A stretch of 64,000 nt of DNA from Betaproteobacteria bacterium (GCA_016192825.1 JACPTK010000006.1:62001-126000); one strand, 5' to 3'. Shown: positions 54,639-63,534, numbered from the stretch's first letter. Numbers and translations: made by a program. The notes: generated from the letters alone by a model not told the origin.

Positions 54639-55088
54639 ATGATCGTTTTTGACCTGGGATGCGAGAACCACCACCGGTTCGAGGGCTGGTTTGCCTCGAA
54701 CGAGGATTTCGAGCGCCAGATCGGCAGCAAGCTCGTGGTGTGCCCCGTGTGCGGCAATGCCAATGTCGTGCGACTGCCGCACGCCTCCCACATCGGTACC
54801 GGCGTGAAGGAGCGCCCGGCCGGCGCCGAACCCGCGGCCGCGACGCCCCGGCAGTATGCCAACGTGGGCACTCAGGTGCTGTCCCGGCTGATCGAACATA
54901 TCATCGACAACACCGAGGACGTCGGCACCGCGTTCCCGGAAGAAGCGCGCAAGATCCACTACCGCGAGGCGCCTGAGCGGCGGATCCGCGGCACCGCCTC
55001 GCGCGAGGAGGTAGAGGCGTTGAAGGACGAGGGGATCGAAGTCGTCGCGCTTCCCATTCCGGCCCACCGGCTGGGCAAGGCACATTGA
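54639..55088 (+). CDS. DUF1178 family protein
   Basis: A 149-residue small protein with an N-terminal zinc-ribbon-like start (MIVFDLGCENHHRFEGWFAS and VVCPVCGNANVVRLPHAS), a flexible Ala/Pro linker and a conserved C terminus (GTAFPEEARKIHYREAPERR, then IRGTASREEVEALKDEGIEV). DUF1178 is common in alpha- and betaproteobacteria; function unknown. It is 27 bp after tRNA-Leu. Confidence 0.88.
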   Translation: MIVFDLGCENHHRFEGWFASNEDFERQIGSKLVVCPVCGNANVVRLPHASHIGTGVKERPAGAEPAAATPRQYANVGTQVLSRLIEHIIDNTEDVGTAFPEEARKIHYREAPERRIRGTASREEVEALKDEGIEVVALPIPAHRLGKAH

Positions 55089-55156
55089 CGCGGCCGGCGC
55101 GATCGGGCGCAGGCTGATTTGCGCCGCAACGCCCTGGGGTACCGGCGGCCGCCCGC

Positions 55157-55170
55157 TTGACCTGGATCAA
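55157..55170 (+). promoter_or_regulatory. FNR/ANR-like operator upstream of the universal stress gene
   Basis: TTGACCTGGATCAA fits the FNR-family consensus TTGAT-N4-ATCAA at nine of ten positions. With a TAATTT (55192-55197) as -10 element, the site would be centred about 41 bp upstream of transcription start, the activating class II position. Oxygen-limited induction of usp genes by FNR/ANR is known in relatives. Confidence 0.6.
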
Positions 55171-55237
55171 CCCCGACCCGCGATAGCATGCTAATTTCTA
55201 GCAGTAGTTTTCCGTTCCAAGATCATCCGGAGGCATC

Positions 55238-55681
55238 ATGTTCAAGCACATACTGTTACCCACTGACGGCTCAAAGCTGTCCGACAAAGCGGTCAAGCTC
55301 GGCATCGAGTTCGCGAAGAAAACCCAGGCGCGCGTCACGGCGATCCATGTCGTCCCCGAGTTCAAGATCATGGCGGACGAGGGGATCGCGATATTGAATC
55401 CCACCGTCAAGAAGCGCTTCGAGGAGGAGGGACGGGCGCGGGCGCAGAAAATGCTCGACGGAATTGCCGCAAAGGCGCGCGCGCAGGGCGTGCGGTGCGC
55501 GACCGTGAGCGCGGCGAGCGACCTGCCCTATCAGCAGATCATCGCCACCGCGAAGAACAAGAAGTGTGATCTCATCATGATGGCCTCTCACGGCCGGCAC
55601 GGCCTGTCGAGCCTGCTGCTCGGCAGCGAAACCGCCAAGGTGCTCACGCACTCGAAGGTGCCGGTTCTGGTCGTGCGCTGA
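55238..55681 (+). CDS. Universal stress protein (UspA family)
   Basis: A 147-residue cytoplasmic stress protein. It starts MFKHILLPTDGSKLSDKAVK behind CCGGAGGC, and has the ATP-binding pattern G-x2-G-x9-G-S/T near the end (HGRHGLSSLLLGSETAKVL, then VPVLVVR). Such proteins help survival under energy or oxygen limitation. The FNR-like site upstream supports anaerobic control. It is a single gene, convergent with the Bug receptor. Confidence 0.93.
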   Translation: MFKHILLPTDGSKLSDKAVKLGIEFAKKTQARVTAIHVVPEFKIMADEGIAILNPTVKKRFEEEGRARAQKMLDGIAAKARAQGVRCATVSAASDLPYQQIIATAKNKKCDLIMMASHGRHGLSSLLLGSETAKVLTHSKVPVLVVR

Positions 55682-55711
55682 CGCCGCGCCCGCGCCGTTC
55701 CAGCGGCGCCG

Positions 55712-56680
55712 CTAATTCGCCTGGAGTTTCATTTCGACGATGAGCTTGCGCCAGCGCTCGAATTCCGCGCGCCGGTAGCGGGCCAGCTGCTCGGGCGTGT
55801 TGGCGGCTGGCTCGGCGCCCTGGCTCGCGAGTCGCCGGGACATTTCCGGCTGGGACAGAATCTTCACGACCTGGGCGTTGAGCTTGGCAACGATGTCACG
55901 CGGGGTGCCGGCGGGCGCGAACAGGCCGTACCACGTCACGTACTCGAAACCGGGAACGCCGGCTTCCGCCACGGTCGGTATATCGGGCGCGGCGGGCGAC
56001 CGTTTCGCGCTGCCGACGGCGATGCCGCGGAGCTTGCCGGCGTGCACCTGGGGCAGCACCGACGGCATGCTGTTGAACATCAGCGACACGTTCCCGGCGA
56101 GGATATCGGTGACGGCCGGCGCCGTGCCCTTGTAGGGCACGTGCACCATGTCGATCCCGGCCATGCGCTTCAGCATTTCCATCCCGAGGTGCTGCGGACT
56201 GGCATTCCCGACCGAGGCATAATTGAGCTGTGCGGGCCGGCGCTTCGCCAGGGCAACCAGCTCTTTGATCGACCGCACCGGCAGCGAGGGATGCACCACC
56301 AGGATTTGCGGATTGATCACGAGCAGGGTTACCGGCGCGAAGTCGCGCTCGGGGTCGTACGGCAGCTTTCCGCCGCGCGCGGGGTTGATGCAGAAGCCGG
56401 CGGAAGTTCCGAGCAAAAGGGTATAACCGTCCGCGGCTGCGCGTGCAGCCACCTCGGTGCCGATGGCGCTGGCCGCGCCCGCACGATTTTCAACCACGAC
56501 CTGCTGTCCCCAGGCTTCGGTCAGCTTTTGCCCGACCAGGCGCCCGACGAAATCGGTAGGACCGCCGGGCGGGTAGGGGACGATCAGGCGGATCGGCCTG
56601 ACTGGATAGTTTTGCGCGAACGCTGCGAGAGACGCCAATCCCGCAAGGATCGCACAGCATGCACTTGCCCACTGCCGCAT
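55712..56680 (-). CDS. Bug/TctC-type tripartite tricarboxylate transporter receptor
   Basis: A 322-residue periplasmic binding protein: signal peptide (ACCAILAGLASLAAFAQ), the standard start YPVRPIRLIVPYPPGGPTDF, QQVVVENRAGAASAIGTEVA, then LNYASVGNASPQHLGMEMLK, HVPYKGTAPAVTDILAG and the late PDIPTVAEAGVPGFEYVTWY. It is closer to the family norm than the receptor at 231-1226. It is divergent from the beta-oxidation genes and could serve uptake of an acid fed to them, but that is only context. Confidence 0.93.
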   Translation of the reverse strand: MRQWASACCAILAGLASLAAFAQNYPVRPIRLIVPYPPGGPTDFVGRLVGQKLTEAWGQQVVVENRAGAASAIGTEVAARAAADGYTLLLGTSAGFCINPARGGKLPYDPERDFAPVTLLVINPQILVVHPSLPVRSIKELVALAKRRPAQLNYASVGNASPQHLGMEMLKRMAGIDMVHVPYKGTAPAVTDILAGNVSLMFNSMPSVLPQVHAGKLRGIAVGSAKRSPAAPDIPTVAEAGVPGFEYVTWYGLFAPAGTPRDIVAKLNAQVVKILSQPEMSRRLASQGAEPAANTPEQLARYRRAEFERWRKLIVEMKLQAN

Positions 56681-56869
56681 GAGTTCTCCTCAGGCCATTC
56701 AAACTTCCGCACGTCGAGCGGCGGCTCACTTCGTCCGTGAGCGCACGAGGTCAAGCCAGCGCTGCGCGCCCGCATTCTACGCTTAAACTAGCACAGTGGC
56801 GTCGCCCGCCTCCCGAGAGACGCCCTGAATAAGCTAAACTACGCGTCATGCGAGTCACCCGAAGCTACC

Positions 56870-57685
56870 ATGAATGATCCCGCCGTTCCCATCCGAACTC
56901 TCACGGACAAGCTGATCGCCCGGAAGGAGAGCGCGATCGGGTGGGTCGTCTTCAACAACCCGGAGCGGCACAACGCGACATCCTACGAGATGTGGCAATC
57001 GCTGCCGCTGGTGCTCGACGCGTACGTCAGCGACCCCGAAGTGCGCGTCATCGTGTTCCGGGGAGCCGGGGAGAAGGCCTTCAGCGCCGGCGCGGACATC
57101 TCCCAGTTCAAGGAGAAGCGCACGGGCGCGGAAGCCGTCGCGGAATACAACGCGGCAGCCGACGCCGCAAACCGGGCGCTGCGGGAATGCGCCAAGCCGA
57201 CCATCGCCATGATCCGCGGCTATTGCATCGGGGGCGGCACGGCCGTCGCCGTGGGCTGCGACATCCGCATCGCGGCTGACGATGCGCGCTTCGGCGTGCC
57301 CGCCGCCAAGCTCGGGCTGGGTTATCGGTTCGAGGGCATCCGGCGGCTCGCCAGTATCGTCGGGCCCTCGCACACGGCTGAGATCTTCTTCACCGCGCGG
57401 CAGTTCACCGCACAGGAAGCGCTGCAGATGGGCTTGGTCAACCGCCTGGTGCCCGCGGGCGAGGTGGAAGCCCACACCCGCGACTATGCCGGCACCATCG
57501 CCGTCAACGCGCCGCTCACCATTGCAGCGGTAAAGCGTTCGCTCATCGAGTTGCACAAGGATCCTTCACAGCGCGACCTGGCGTCGTGCCAGCGGATGGT
57601 GGACGCCTGCTTCGAGAGCGAGGATTACAAGGAAGGACAGGCCGCGTTCATGGCGAAGCGCAAGCCCCAGTTCAAGGGCCGCTGA
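56870..57685 (+). CDS. Enoyl-CoA hydratase/isomerase family protein
   Basis: A 271-residue crotonase-fold enzyme. The oxyanion-hole segments are GAGEKAFSAGADISQF and GYCIGGGTAVAVGCDIRIAA. The region that normally carries the second catalytic Glu reads KLGLGYRFEGIRRLASIVGP, a variant also seen in some enoyl-CoA hydratases. It would hydrate 2-enoyl-CoA esters. It is the first of three co-directional CoA-ester genes (hydratase, dehydrogenase, thiolase), together a complete lower beta-oxidation or aromatic-acid pathway end. Confidence 0.88.
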   Translation: MNDPAVPIRTLTDKLIARKESAIGWVVFNNPERHNATSYEMWQSLPLVLDAYVSDPEVRVIVFRGAGEKAFSAGADISQFKEKRTGAEAVAEYNAAADAANRALRECAKPTIAMIRGYCIGGGTAVAVGCDIRIAADDARFGVPAAKLGLGYRFEGIRRLASIVGPSHTAEIFFTARQFTAQEALQMGLVNRLVPAGEVEAHTRDYAGTIAVNAPLTIAAVKRSLIELHKDPSQRDLASCQRMVDACFESEDYKEGQAAFMAKRKPQFKGR

Positions 57686-57721
57686 ATCGGCGGTGCATCG
57701 GAAACGCCAGCAGGAGACATC

Positions 57722-59251
57722 ATGGCATTTGACGCAAATCGTGACGATCTCACCGTCGGTGTGATCGGCACCGGCGCAATGGGCCGGGGCATCGTTCAGG
57801 TCGCGGCAGCCGGCGGCATGCGCGTCCTGATGACGGACACCCGCCCCGGCGCGGCGGCGGAGGCGCGCGATTTCGTGGACAAGATGCTCGCGCGCGCGGC
57901 GGAAAAAGGATCCATCACGCGCGACGAGGCGGCGGCGGCAACGGGCCGCATCCAGGTCGTCGGCGGTCCCGCGGACATGAAGCCGTGCCACGTGGTCATC
58001 GAGGCGATCGTCGAAAACCTTCAGGCCAAGCAGGAGTTGTTCGGCGAACTGGAGGCGATCGTCGCGCCCGACTGTATACTCGCCACCAACACGTCCTCGC
58101 TGTCCGTGGTCACGATCGCCTCCAAACTGAAGACGCCGGGGCGTTTCGCGGGCCTGCACTTCTTCAACCCGGTGCCGCTGATGAAGCTGGTCGAGGTGGT
58201 CGAGGGCTTGCGGACCGAGGCGTGGGTGGTCGAGGCGCTGATGACGGTAGGGCGCCGCATGACGCGCGAGCCGGTGCATCTGAAAGACGCCCCCGGTTTC
58301 CTGGTCAACCAGGTCGGGCGGGGATTTACGCTGGAAGCCTCGCACCTGGCATATGAAGGCATTGCGGGCTTCATCGACGTAGACCGCGTGATGCGGGACG
58401 TGGGCGGTTTCCGGATGGGACCCTTCGAGTTGATGGAGCTGACGGGCCTTGACGTGACGCATCCCGCGTCCGAGCTCATTTACAACCAGTTCTTCCACGA
58501 GCCGCGCTACCGCCCCAATCTCATCATGCGCAGCCGTTACGAGGCCGGCGTGCTGGGCCGCAAGACCAAGCGCGGATTCTACGACTACGACGCCGAGATG
58601 AAACCGGTCATCGCGCCGGAGCAGCCCGCGCCGGCCGCCCATCCGGGCAGCGTATGGGTAAGCCCGGCCGAGCCGCAAGGATGCGCCGCGCTGACCGAAC
58701 TGCTCAAGAAGCTCGGCGCGCGAATCGAATCCGGGGCCAAGCCCGACGCCAGGGCGCTGATCCTGGTGACGCCGATCGGCCAGGATGCGACCACGTGCGC
58801 GGTGGAGCAGGGGCTCGATCCGAAGCGCACGGTCGCGGTGGACACGCTGTTCCCGATGGCCAAGCGCCGCACCATCATGGGCACGCCGCTCACCGATGAA
58901 GGCTATCGCCAGGGCGCGCACGGGCTGCTCGCCTCGGACGGCGTGCCGGTGACGGTTTGCCGGGACAGTCCCGGATTCATCGCACAGCGGATCGTCGCGA
59001 TGATCGTCAATATCGGCTGTTCGATCGCACAGAGCCGCACGGCGCAGCCCGCCGACATCGACAAGGCCGTGACGCTCGGCCTCAATTACCCGCACGGCCC
59101 GTTCAAGTTCGGCGACGTGCTCGGACCGGGGCGCGTCTACCAGGTGCTGTCCAGCATGCACCGTATCTACGGCGATCCCCGATACCGTCCTGACATCTGG
59201 CTCACGCGACGCGCCCGGCTGGGCGTCTCGCTGCTGACACCCGAACCCTGA
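57722..59251 (+). CDS. 3-hydroxyacyl-CoA dehydrogenase (PaaH-like, two-domain)
   Basis: A 509-residue NAD-dependent enzyme. The Rossmann start is VGVIGTGAMGRGIVQVAAAG; the catalytic His lies in FAGLHFFNPVPLMKLVEVVE; and the C-terminal helical domain is LKDAPGFLVNQVGRGFTLEA. A second, shorter copy of the C-terminal domain follows (VCRDSPGFIAQRIVAMIVNI), the layout of PaaH-type single-chain dehydrogenases. It oxidises 3-hydroxyacyl-CoA to 3-oxoacyl-CoA, between the hydratase and the thiolase. SD AGGAGAC precedes the ATG. Confidence 0.92.
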   Translation: MAFDANRDDLTVGVIGTGAMGRGIVQVAAAGGMRVLMTDTRPGAAAEARDFVDKMLARAAEKGSITRDEAAAATGRIQVVGGPADMKPCHVVIEAIVENLQAKQELFGELEAIVAPDCILATNTSSLSVVTIASKLKTPGRFAGLHFFNPVPLMKLVEVVEGLRTEAWVVEALMTVGRRMTREPVHLKDAPGFLVNQVGRGFTLEASHLAYEGIAGFIDVDRVMRDVGGFRMGPFELMELTGLDVTHPASELIYNQFFHEPRYRPNLIMRSRYEAGVLGRKTKRGFYDYDAEMKPVIAPEQPAPAAHPGSVWVSPAEPQGCAALTELLKKLGARIESGAKPDARALILVTPIGQDATTCAVEQGLDPKRTVAVDTLFPMAKRRTIMGTPLTDEGYRQGAHGLLASDGVPVTVCRDSPGFIAQRIVAMIVNIGCSIAQSRTAQPADIDKAVTLGLNYPHGPFKFGDVLGPGRVYQVLSSMHRIYGDPRYRPDIWLTRRARLGVSLLTPEP

Positions 59252-59289
59252 TAACTGCTGCTCTCACAATGCCCTGAGAAGGAGATTAC

Positions 59290-60492
59290 ATGCTCAATGC
59301 CTACTTCTACGAAGGACTGCGCACCCCGTTCGGGCGCCACGGCGGCGTGCTCGCCAAGGTCCGCCCCGACGATCTGCTGGCGGACGTGCTGAAGGCGCTG
59401 ATGGCGAAATCGGCGTTCAAGCCGGAGCAGATCGAGGACATCGTCGTCGGCTGCGCCAACCAGGGCGGCGAGGACAGCCGCTGCGTTGCCCGTCACGCGG
59501 GCCTCGTCGCGGGTCTGCCGGTCGAGACGCCGGGCACCGTCCTGCAGCGCAACTGCGCGAGCGGCCTGGGCGCGATGGTGCATGCCGCGCACGCGATCAG
59601 CGCGGGCGAGGGCGACGTCTTCCTGGTCGGCGGCGTCGAGAGCATGAGCCGCTCGCCGTGGGTGATGAGCCGCTCGGAATCGGCGTTCGGCCGCGACATG
59701 AAGCTCTACGACAGCACGATCGGGCCGCGTTTTTCGAATCCCAAGCTGGTGAAGCGCTTCGGCGACGATCAGATGCCGCAGACCGCCGACACGCTGGCGC
59801 GCGAGTACCAGATCAAGCGCGAGGAGGCCGACCAGTTCGCGCTCGCTTCGCAGCAGAAGTACGCCATCGCGAAGGGGGAAGGCTTTTTTGCCGGAGAGAT
59901 CTCGGCGGTGGAAATGCCGGCCACCCGCAAGGGGCCGCAGCCGCCGGTGGCCGACGACGAGCATCCCCGGCCGAACACCGATCTCGCCACGCTCGCCAAG
60001 ATGCGGCCGCTGTACGAGGGCGGCGTCACCACCGCGGGCAATGCTTCCGGCGTCAACGACGGCGCCGCGGCGCTGATCCTCGCGTCGAAAGAGGCGGGCG
60101 ACAAGGCCGGGGCCAAGCCGCTGGCGCGCGTGGTGGCGAGCGCCGCGGCGGGCGTGCCGCCGAACATCATGGGCATCGGTCCGGTCGCCGCCTCGAAGAA
60201 GGCGCTGGCGCGCGCCGGGCTGAGCATCAAGGACATGGACATCATCGAGATCAACGAAGCCTTTGCGACCCAGGTGCTGTCGTGCCTGAAAGGGCTGGGC
60301 GTCGCCTTCGACGACAAGCGCGTCAACCCCAACGGCGGCGCGATTGCGGTGGGACACCCGCTGGGTGCGTCCGGCGCCCGGCTGGCGCTCACGGCCGCGC
60401 GCCAGTTGCAGCGTTCCGGTTCCCGCTATGCCCTCGTCAGCCTGTGCATCGGGGGCGGACAGGGCATGGCCGTGATACTCGAGCGAACCTGA
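59290..60492 (+). CDS. Acetyl-CoA acyltransferase (thiolase, PcaF/PaaJ-like)
   Basis: A 400-residue thiolase with an AGAAGGAG ribosome site. The N terminus YEGLRTPFGRHGGVLAKVRP resembles beta-ketoadipyl-CoA thiolases. The acylated Cys is in LQRNCASGLGAMVHAAHAIS, and the other catalytic motifs are NPNGGAIAVGHPLGASGARL and SLCIGGGQGMAVIL. It cleaves 3-oxoacyl-CoA with CoA. It is the last gene of the three-gene set and is followed by an intrinsic terminator. Chain-length specificity is not readable. Confidence 0.93.
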   Translation: MLNAYFYEGLRTPFGRHGGVLAKVRPDDLLADVLKALMAKSAFKPEQIEDIVVGCANQGGEDSRCVARHAGLVAGLPVETPGTVLQRNCASGLGAMVHAAHAISAGEGDVFLVGGVESMSRSPWVMSRSESAFGRDMKLYDSTIGPRFSNPKLVKRFGDDQMPQTADTLAREYQIKREEADQFALASQQKYAIAKGEGFFAGEISAVEMPATRKGPQPPVADDEHPRPNTDLATLAKMRPLYEGGVTTAGNASGVNDGAAALILASKEAGDKAGAKPLARVVASAAAGVPPNIMGIGPVAASKKALARAGLSIKDMDIIEINEAFATQVLSCLKGLGVAFDDKRVNPNGGAIAVGHPLGASGARLALTAARQLQRSGSRYALVSLCIGGGQGMAVILERT

Positions 60493-60531
60493 CGCTCCCC
60501 TCCCAAGCGTCATGCGACAAGCCGGGGCCCG

Positions 60532-60546
60532 TGCCCCGGTTTTTTT
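60532..60546 (+). terminator. Rho-independent terminator after the thiolase
   Basis: The full hairpin is CCGGGGC-CCGT-GCCCCGG (60532-60549) and runs into seven consecutive T residues (60550 onward through 60546's neighbours at 60541-60546). It ends the beta-oxidation operon and is the clearest intrinsic terminator in the window. The listed end is approximate to within a few bases. Confidence 0.85.
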
Positions 60547-60612
60547 GCGGGCGGTTTCCGAGGGTGTCCGTCCGATCGAGACCGTCACGGGCGAAAGCGA
60601 CCGGCCATCAAC

Positions 60613-60641
60613 TTGACGTGCGGGCTGGGTAAGCGCATTAT
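60613..60641 (+). promoter_or_regulatory. Sigma-70 promoter of the MerR-cyclase gene
   Basis: TTGACG (60613-60618) and CATTAT (60636-60641) with 17-bp spacing, 35 bp upstream of ATG 60676 in a locally AT-rich patch. Confidence 0.5.
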
Positions 60642-60645
60642 CTAC

Positions 60646-60671
60646 ATAATCAGTCTAAATGGACTGGTTAT
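60646..60671. promoter_or_regulatory. Dyad operator or leader hairpin before the MerR-cyclase gene
   Basis: ATAATCAGTC and GACTGGTTAT (one mismatch in ten) flank a 6-bp centre, between the promoter and the start codon. The N-terminal MerR-type domain of the encoded protein makes autoregulation through this dyad plausible. Confidence 0.45.
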
Positions 60672-60675
60672 ACTA

Positions 60676-62214
60676 ATGCTAACAAGCAAAGAATTACTAG
60701 AAAAAACAGGCATTTCTCGGGCGACACTCAACAATTACGTCGCTCGTGGCTTGCTGCCGCGTCCCGTCGTTGCCAGCCCAGCGGTGCGGGGTGGAAGGCG
60801 GCCCCGTCAGATCGGCTACTTTCCGGATGAGGCGCTCGCGCGCCTCGAACAGATCCTGCAGCTGAAGGGGGAGGGATTGAGCATGGACGAAATCACCTCG
60901 AGACTACTTTCGGAGCCGAAAGGCGCGCATGAACAAACTGTCGCGCGGGCAGCGCCGTCGGCCCCGGCGGGCGCGCAGGTCATCTCCCATCCCGCGGCGG
61001 CGGCCGGCAGGCAGCCTCTGGTCGTCACCGTGGACCAGATGCCGCACCCCGCCTACATGGTCAATTACCGCTTTGAGGTGGTCTGGTTCAACGACAAGGC
61101 ACGCGAGGCCATGGATGGGGCATTCAATCAGCTCGCGCCCCGCACCGAAGAGCGGAGCGTCTTCCGCTTGCTCCTGGCGAACGGGGAGCCACCGGCGCGC
61201 GAGAACCGCGCGGCGCTGCTGCGCCTGAATATCGCCCTTGCCAAGGAGCGCATGCATCTGGAGGCCATACTCCAGCCGTTGCAATCGATGGCCGCCGCCA
61301 AGTCGCAGCTGCTCGAACGTCTGTATGCGGACACCGAGCCGGTCACCCCAGGGCCGATCGTCGAGATCCCGTTGCGCCTGAAGGAAGCGAAGGGCAGCAG
61401 GGTGGAAAACTACTGTGCCTACGCCGCCTATTTTCGCGAAGGCATCCTGGTGATCCTGGCCCCGCTGCGCGAAGGCGCCGAGGGATTGCTGCAATTGCTC
61501 AGCCGGCGCGATTCCGTGATCCGGAACCTGCTCAGCAAGCGTCTCCCCACGCTGACGGATCTCGCGGTGCTGGTGGCGGATCTGCAGGATTCGGTGAAGA
61601 TCTGCTCGGAGCTGCCCCCGGAGGAATATTTCGAGCTGATCAACCAGATCTGGTCCAGCGCCGGCGCGGTCTTCCGCAAGTACTACGGCACGCACGGCAA
61701 GCACGTGGGCGACGGCATGGTTTATTACTTTTTCCCGCAGCCGGATTGCAGCTACATCGTGAACGCGGTCGTCTGCGCGCACGAGCTCAGGACCGTGATG
61801 TCGCGAATCAGCAAGGAATGGCAACTGCGGAAAAAGTGGGCGACGGAGCTTTATCTCAACACGGGGCTGAACGAAGGCCAGGAATGGCTGGGAACGTTCC
61901 AGACCGCCACCACCGTGGAATTCGCCGTGCTGGGAGAAACCATCAATCACACCGCGCGGCTCTCCGATTTCGCGCGCTACGGGGCCATCTGGGCCACCAA
62001 GAATTTCCTCGGCAAGATCCCGGCCGGCGAGCGCAACCGAATCAGGTTTGGAATCCGCCGGCCAGGCCCGGAAGGGCAGCCGACCTTCGTGGAGTCGACG
62101 TATTCCCGCGTCGGCAACCTCGTGGATCTCACTGCCGGGCGCCACGAGAAACTGAAGGATATCGCCGGGCTGCCGGTCACCGAGATCGTGGACGTCGCCG
62201 CTCCTCCGCAATAG
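60676..62214 (+). CDS. MerR-type HTH fused to a class III nucleotide cyclase domain
   Basis: A 512-residue protein from ATG 60676; the ORF track begins at 60613 inside the promoter. The N-terminal MerR-like winged helix is clear (LLEKTGISRATLNNYVARGL, then RQIGYFPDEALARLEQILQL). A PAS-like segment follows (DQMPHPAYMVNYRFEVVWFN). The C-terminal 200 residues are class III adenylate/guanylate cyclase-like, with metal Asp candidates in VLVADLQDSVKICSELPPEE and HGKHVGDGMVYYFFPQ, and FAVLGETINHTARLSDFARY carrying the transition-state Asn/Arg. It is a rare one-piece DNA-binding/cyclase architecture. Whether it makes a cyclic nucleotide is inference. Confidence 0.8.
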   Translation: MLTSKELLEKTGISRATLNNYVARGLLPRPVVASPAVRGGRRPRQIGYFPDEALARLEQILQLKGEGLSMDEITSRLLSEPKGAHEQTVARAAPSAPAGAQVISHPAAAAGRQPLVVTVDQMPHPAYMVNYRFEVVWFNDKAREAMDGAFNQLAPRTEERSVFRLLLANGEPPARENRAALLRLNIALAKERMHLEAILQPLQSMAAAKSQLLERLYADTEPVTPGPIVEIPLRLKEAKGSRVENYCAYAAYFREGILVILAPLREGAEGLLQLLSRRDSVIRNLLSKRLPTLTDLAVLVADLQDSVKICSELPPEEYFELINQIWSSAGAVFRKYYGTHGKHVGDGMVYYFFPQPDCSYIVNAVVCAHELRTVMSRISKEWQLRKKWATELYLNTGLNEGQEWLGTFQTATTVEFAVLGETINHTARLSDFARYGAIWATKNFLGKIPAGERNRIRFGIRRPGPEGQPTFVESTYSRVGNLVDLTAGRHEKLKDIAGLPVTEIVDVAAPPQ

Positions 62215-62342
62215 CGCCGGCATCACACCGGCCTCGGCGTTCGTTTTCCGCGCATTTCAATTTTCTGTCGTTCTCCCGTAGATGCTGTACTGTGCCGTTT
62301 TTCACGGTCGGGCATGATCCTTCCTGGCATTGTTTTTGCGCT

Positions 62343-62550
62343 AGGAGTTTGTCGGACTTAGCACCGACAAACTCCTAATGCAAAACCGCCAGCGCAAAAG
62401 TGAAAGGAAAAGGCAGTGAAAACCCTATTTTCAGCGTGCTCGCATGCCCATTGGAGGCCAGGAAGGGTCGTTATCCCAAATTTTATTCGAAATTCGCAGG
62501 CGGTTTTGCTGTGAGCAGCCTGTCGGAATACCAACTCCGACAGGCTGCTA
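62343..62550 (-). repeat. Structured 207-bp repeat, copy 2 (inverted)
   Basis: Read on the minus strand, it repeats copy 1: hairpin AGCAGCCTGTCGGA/TCCGACAGGCTGCT (62515-62550, perfect here), inner pair built on GCAAAACCGCC/GGCGGTTTTGC, conserved words TGGCCTCC and GGTTTTCACTGC, and terminal hairpin AGGAGTTTGTCGG/CCGACAAACTCCT (62343-62376, perfect 13 bp). Length differs by one base from copy 1. It fills most of 62215-62653; the rest shows no gene. Confidence 0.8.
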
Positions 62551-62653
62551 GCACTCTCGAAGACCGCGAAAATGCGCTTTTAGTAGCGTAAGCGTCTGAA
62601 TTTAAACGATCAATGACGAAATGCCGTCATCACACGATGGCGTGGGGACCCCG

Positions 62654-63475
62654 ATGACGTTGCAGGAATGGATTTCCGAAACCGCGCTGGGGCGCCCATC
62701 CCAATGGTGGGCACGCTACCTGGCGGCCGGCGTCATTACTTTGCTGTCGATATTCATTGTCGCCGTGCTGTGGCGCCGGTGGGGCGCCATTGCCGATCCC
62801 GGGCTGCTCCTGCTGTTCACGGTCGCGGCTTCGACCTATCTGGCGGGCGGGATGGCCGGGATGCTGAGCGCGGCGATCGTATTGTTCAGTTCCTTCATCC
62901 TTTTTTCCCATCCGTTATATCCGTTCCGCTATTCGGACCTCGACTGGCAGCAAATGATGGTGGTGGCCGTGGCGTGCCCGCTGATCGCCCTGATGGTGGG
63001 ATCGCTCAGGGAGCAGGTGGACCGGCTGAAGATCGTCACCCGGGAAGCGGAGGCGCTGAAAGACGAGATCCGCCGGATCGAAGTGGTAAAGGAAGCGCAA
63101 TTCCTGTGCGAGCAGCGATTCCGTCTCGTGGCCGGGTGCCTGGACGATTACGCGGTGAGCGTGCTGGATGCCAATGGTTTGGTCAAAAACTGGAACCCCG
63201 CCGCCGAACGCCTGCTCGGTTATACCGATCCGGAAATACTGGGGCAAAGCTATTCACGGTTTTTCGCCCGGGAAGATCTGCTCGCCAAACTGCCAGAGCG
63301 GCTGCTGGAGCAGGCGCGTTTTTCCGGGCGCGCGGATGAGGAGGGCTGGCGCCTGCGTAAAGGCGGCGGGCGTTTTCGCGCCAAGACCACCCTTATATTG
63401 CTGCGAAACTCCCACGGTGCCCCCAGCGGCTGCGTAATGGTGGTGCGGGATATGGACCGGTCGAGGGAAGGGTAG
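62654..63475 (+). CDS. Membrane protein with DUF4118-like helices and a PAS domain
   Basis: About 273 residues from ATG 62654 (the ORF track begins at 62621). Three or four transmembrane helices (YLAAGVITLLSIFIVAVLW, LLLLFTVAASTYLAGG, MLSAAIVLFSSFILFS, MMVVAVACPLIALMVG) recall the DUF4118/KdpD-type sensor module. A coiled linker and a PAS domain follow (YAVSVLDANGLVKNWNPAAE, then LLGYTDPEILGQSYSRFF, and CVMVVRDMDRSRE). It stops right after PAS with no kinase, GGDEF or other output domain, so it may be a truncated sensor or signal through a partner. Confidence 0.75.
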   Translation: MTLQEWISETALGRPSQWWARYLAAGVITLLSIFIVAVLWRRWGAIADPGLLLLFTVAASTYLAGGMAGMLSAAIVLFSSFILFSHPLYPFRYSDLDWQQMMVVAVACPLIALMVGSLREQVDRLKIVTREAEALKDEIRRIEVVKEAQFLCEQRFRLVAGCLDDYAVSVLDANGLVKNWNPAAERLLGYTDPEILGQSYSRFFAREDLLAKLPERLLEQARFSGRADEEGWRLRKGGGRFRAKTTLILLRNSHGAPSGCVMVVRDMDRSREG

Positions 63476-63497
63476 GCCCCCTCACGGTAGACTTGGC

Positions 63498-63516
63498 GCA
63501 CGACCCAGTGTCGTGC
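63498..63516 (+). terminator. Hairpin after the PAS protein
   Basis: GCACGAC-CCAGT-GTCGTGC is a perfect 7-bp stem with a 5-nt loop, 23 bp after the stop codon. No U-tract follows. Confidence 0.45.
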
Positions 63517-63534
63517 CTATGCGGCGCAAGACGC

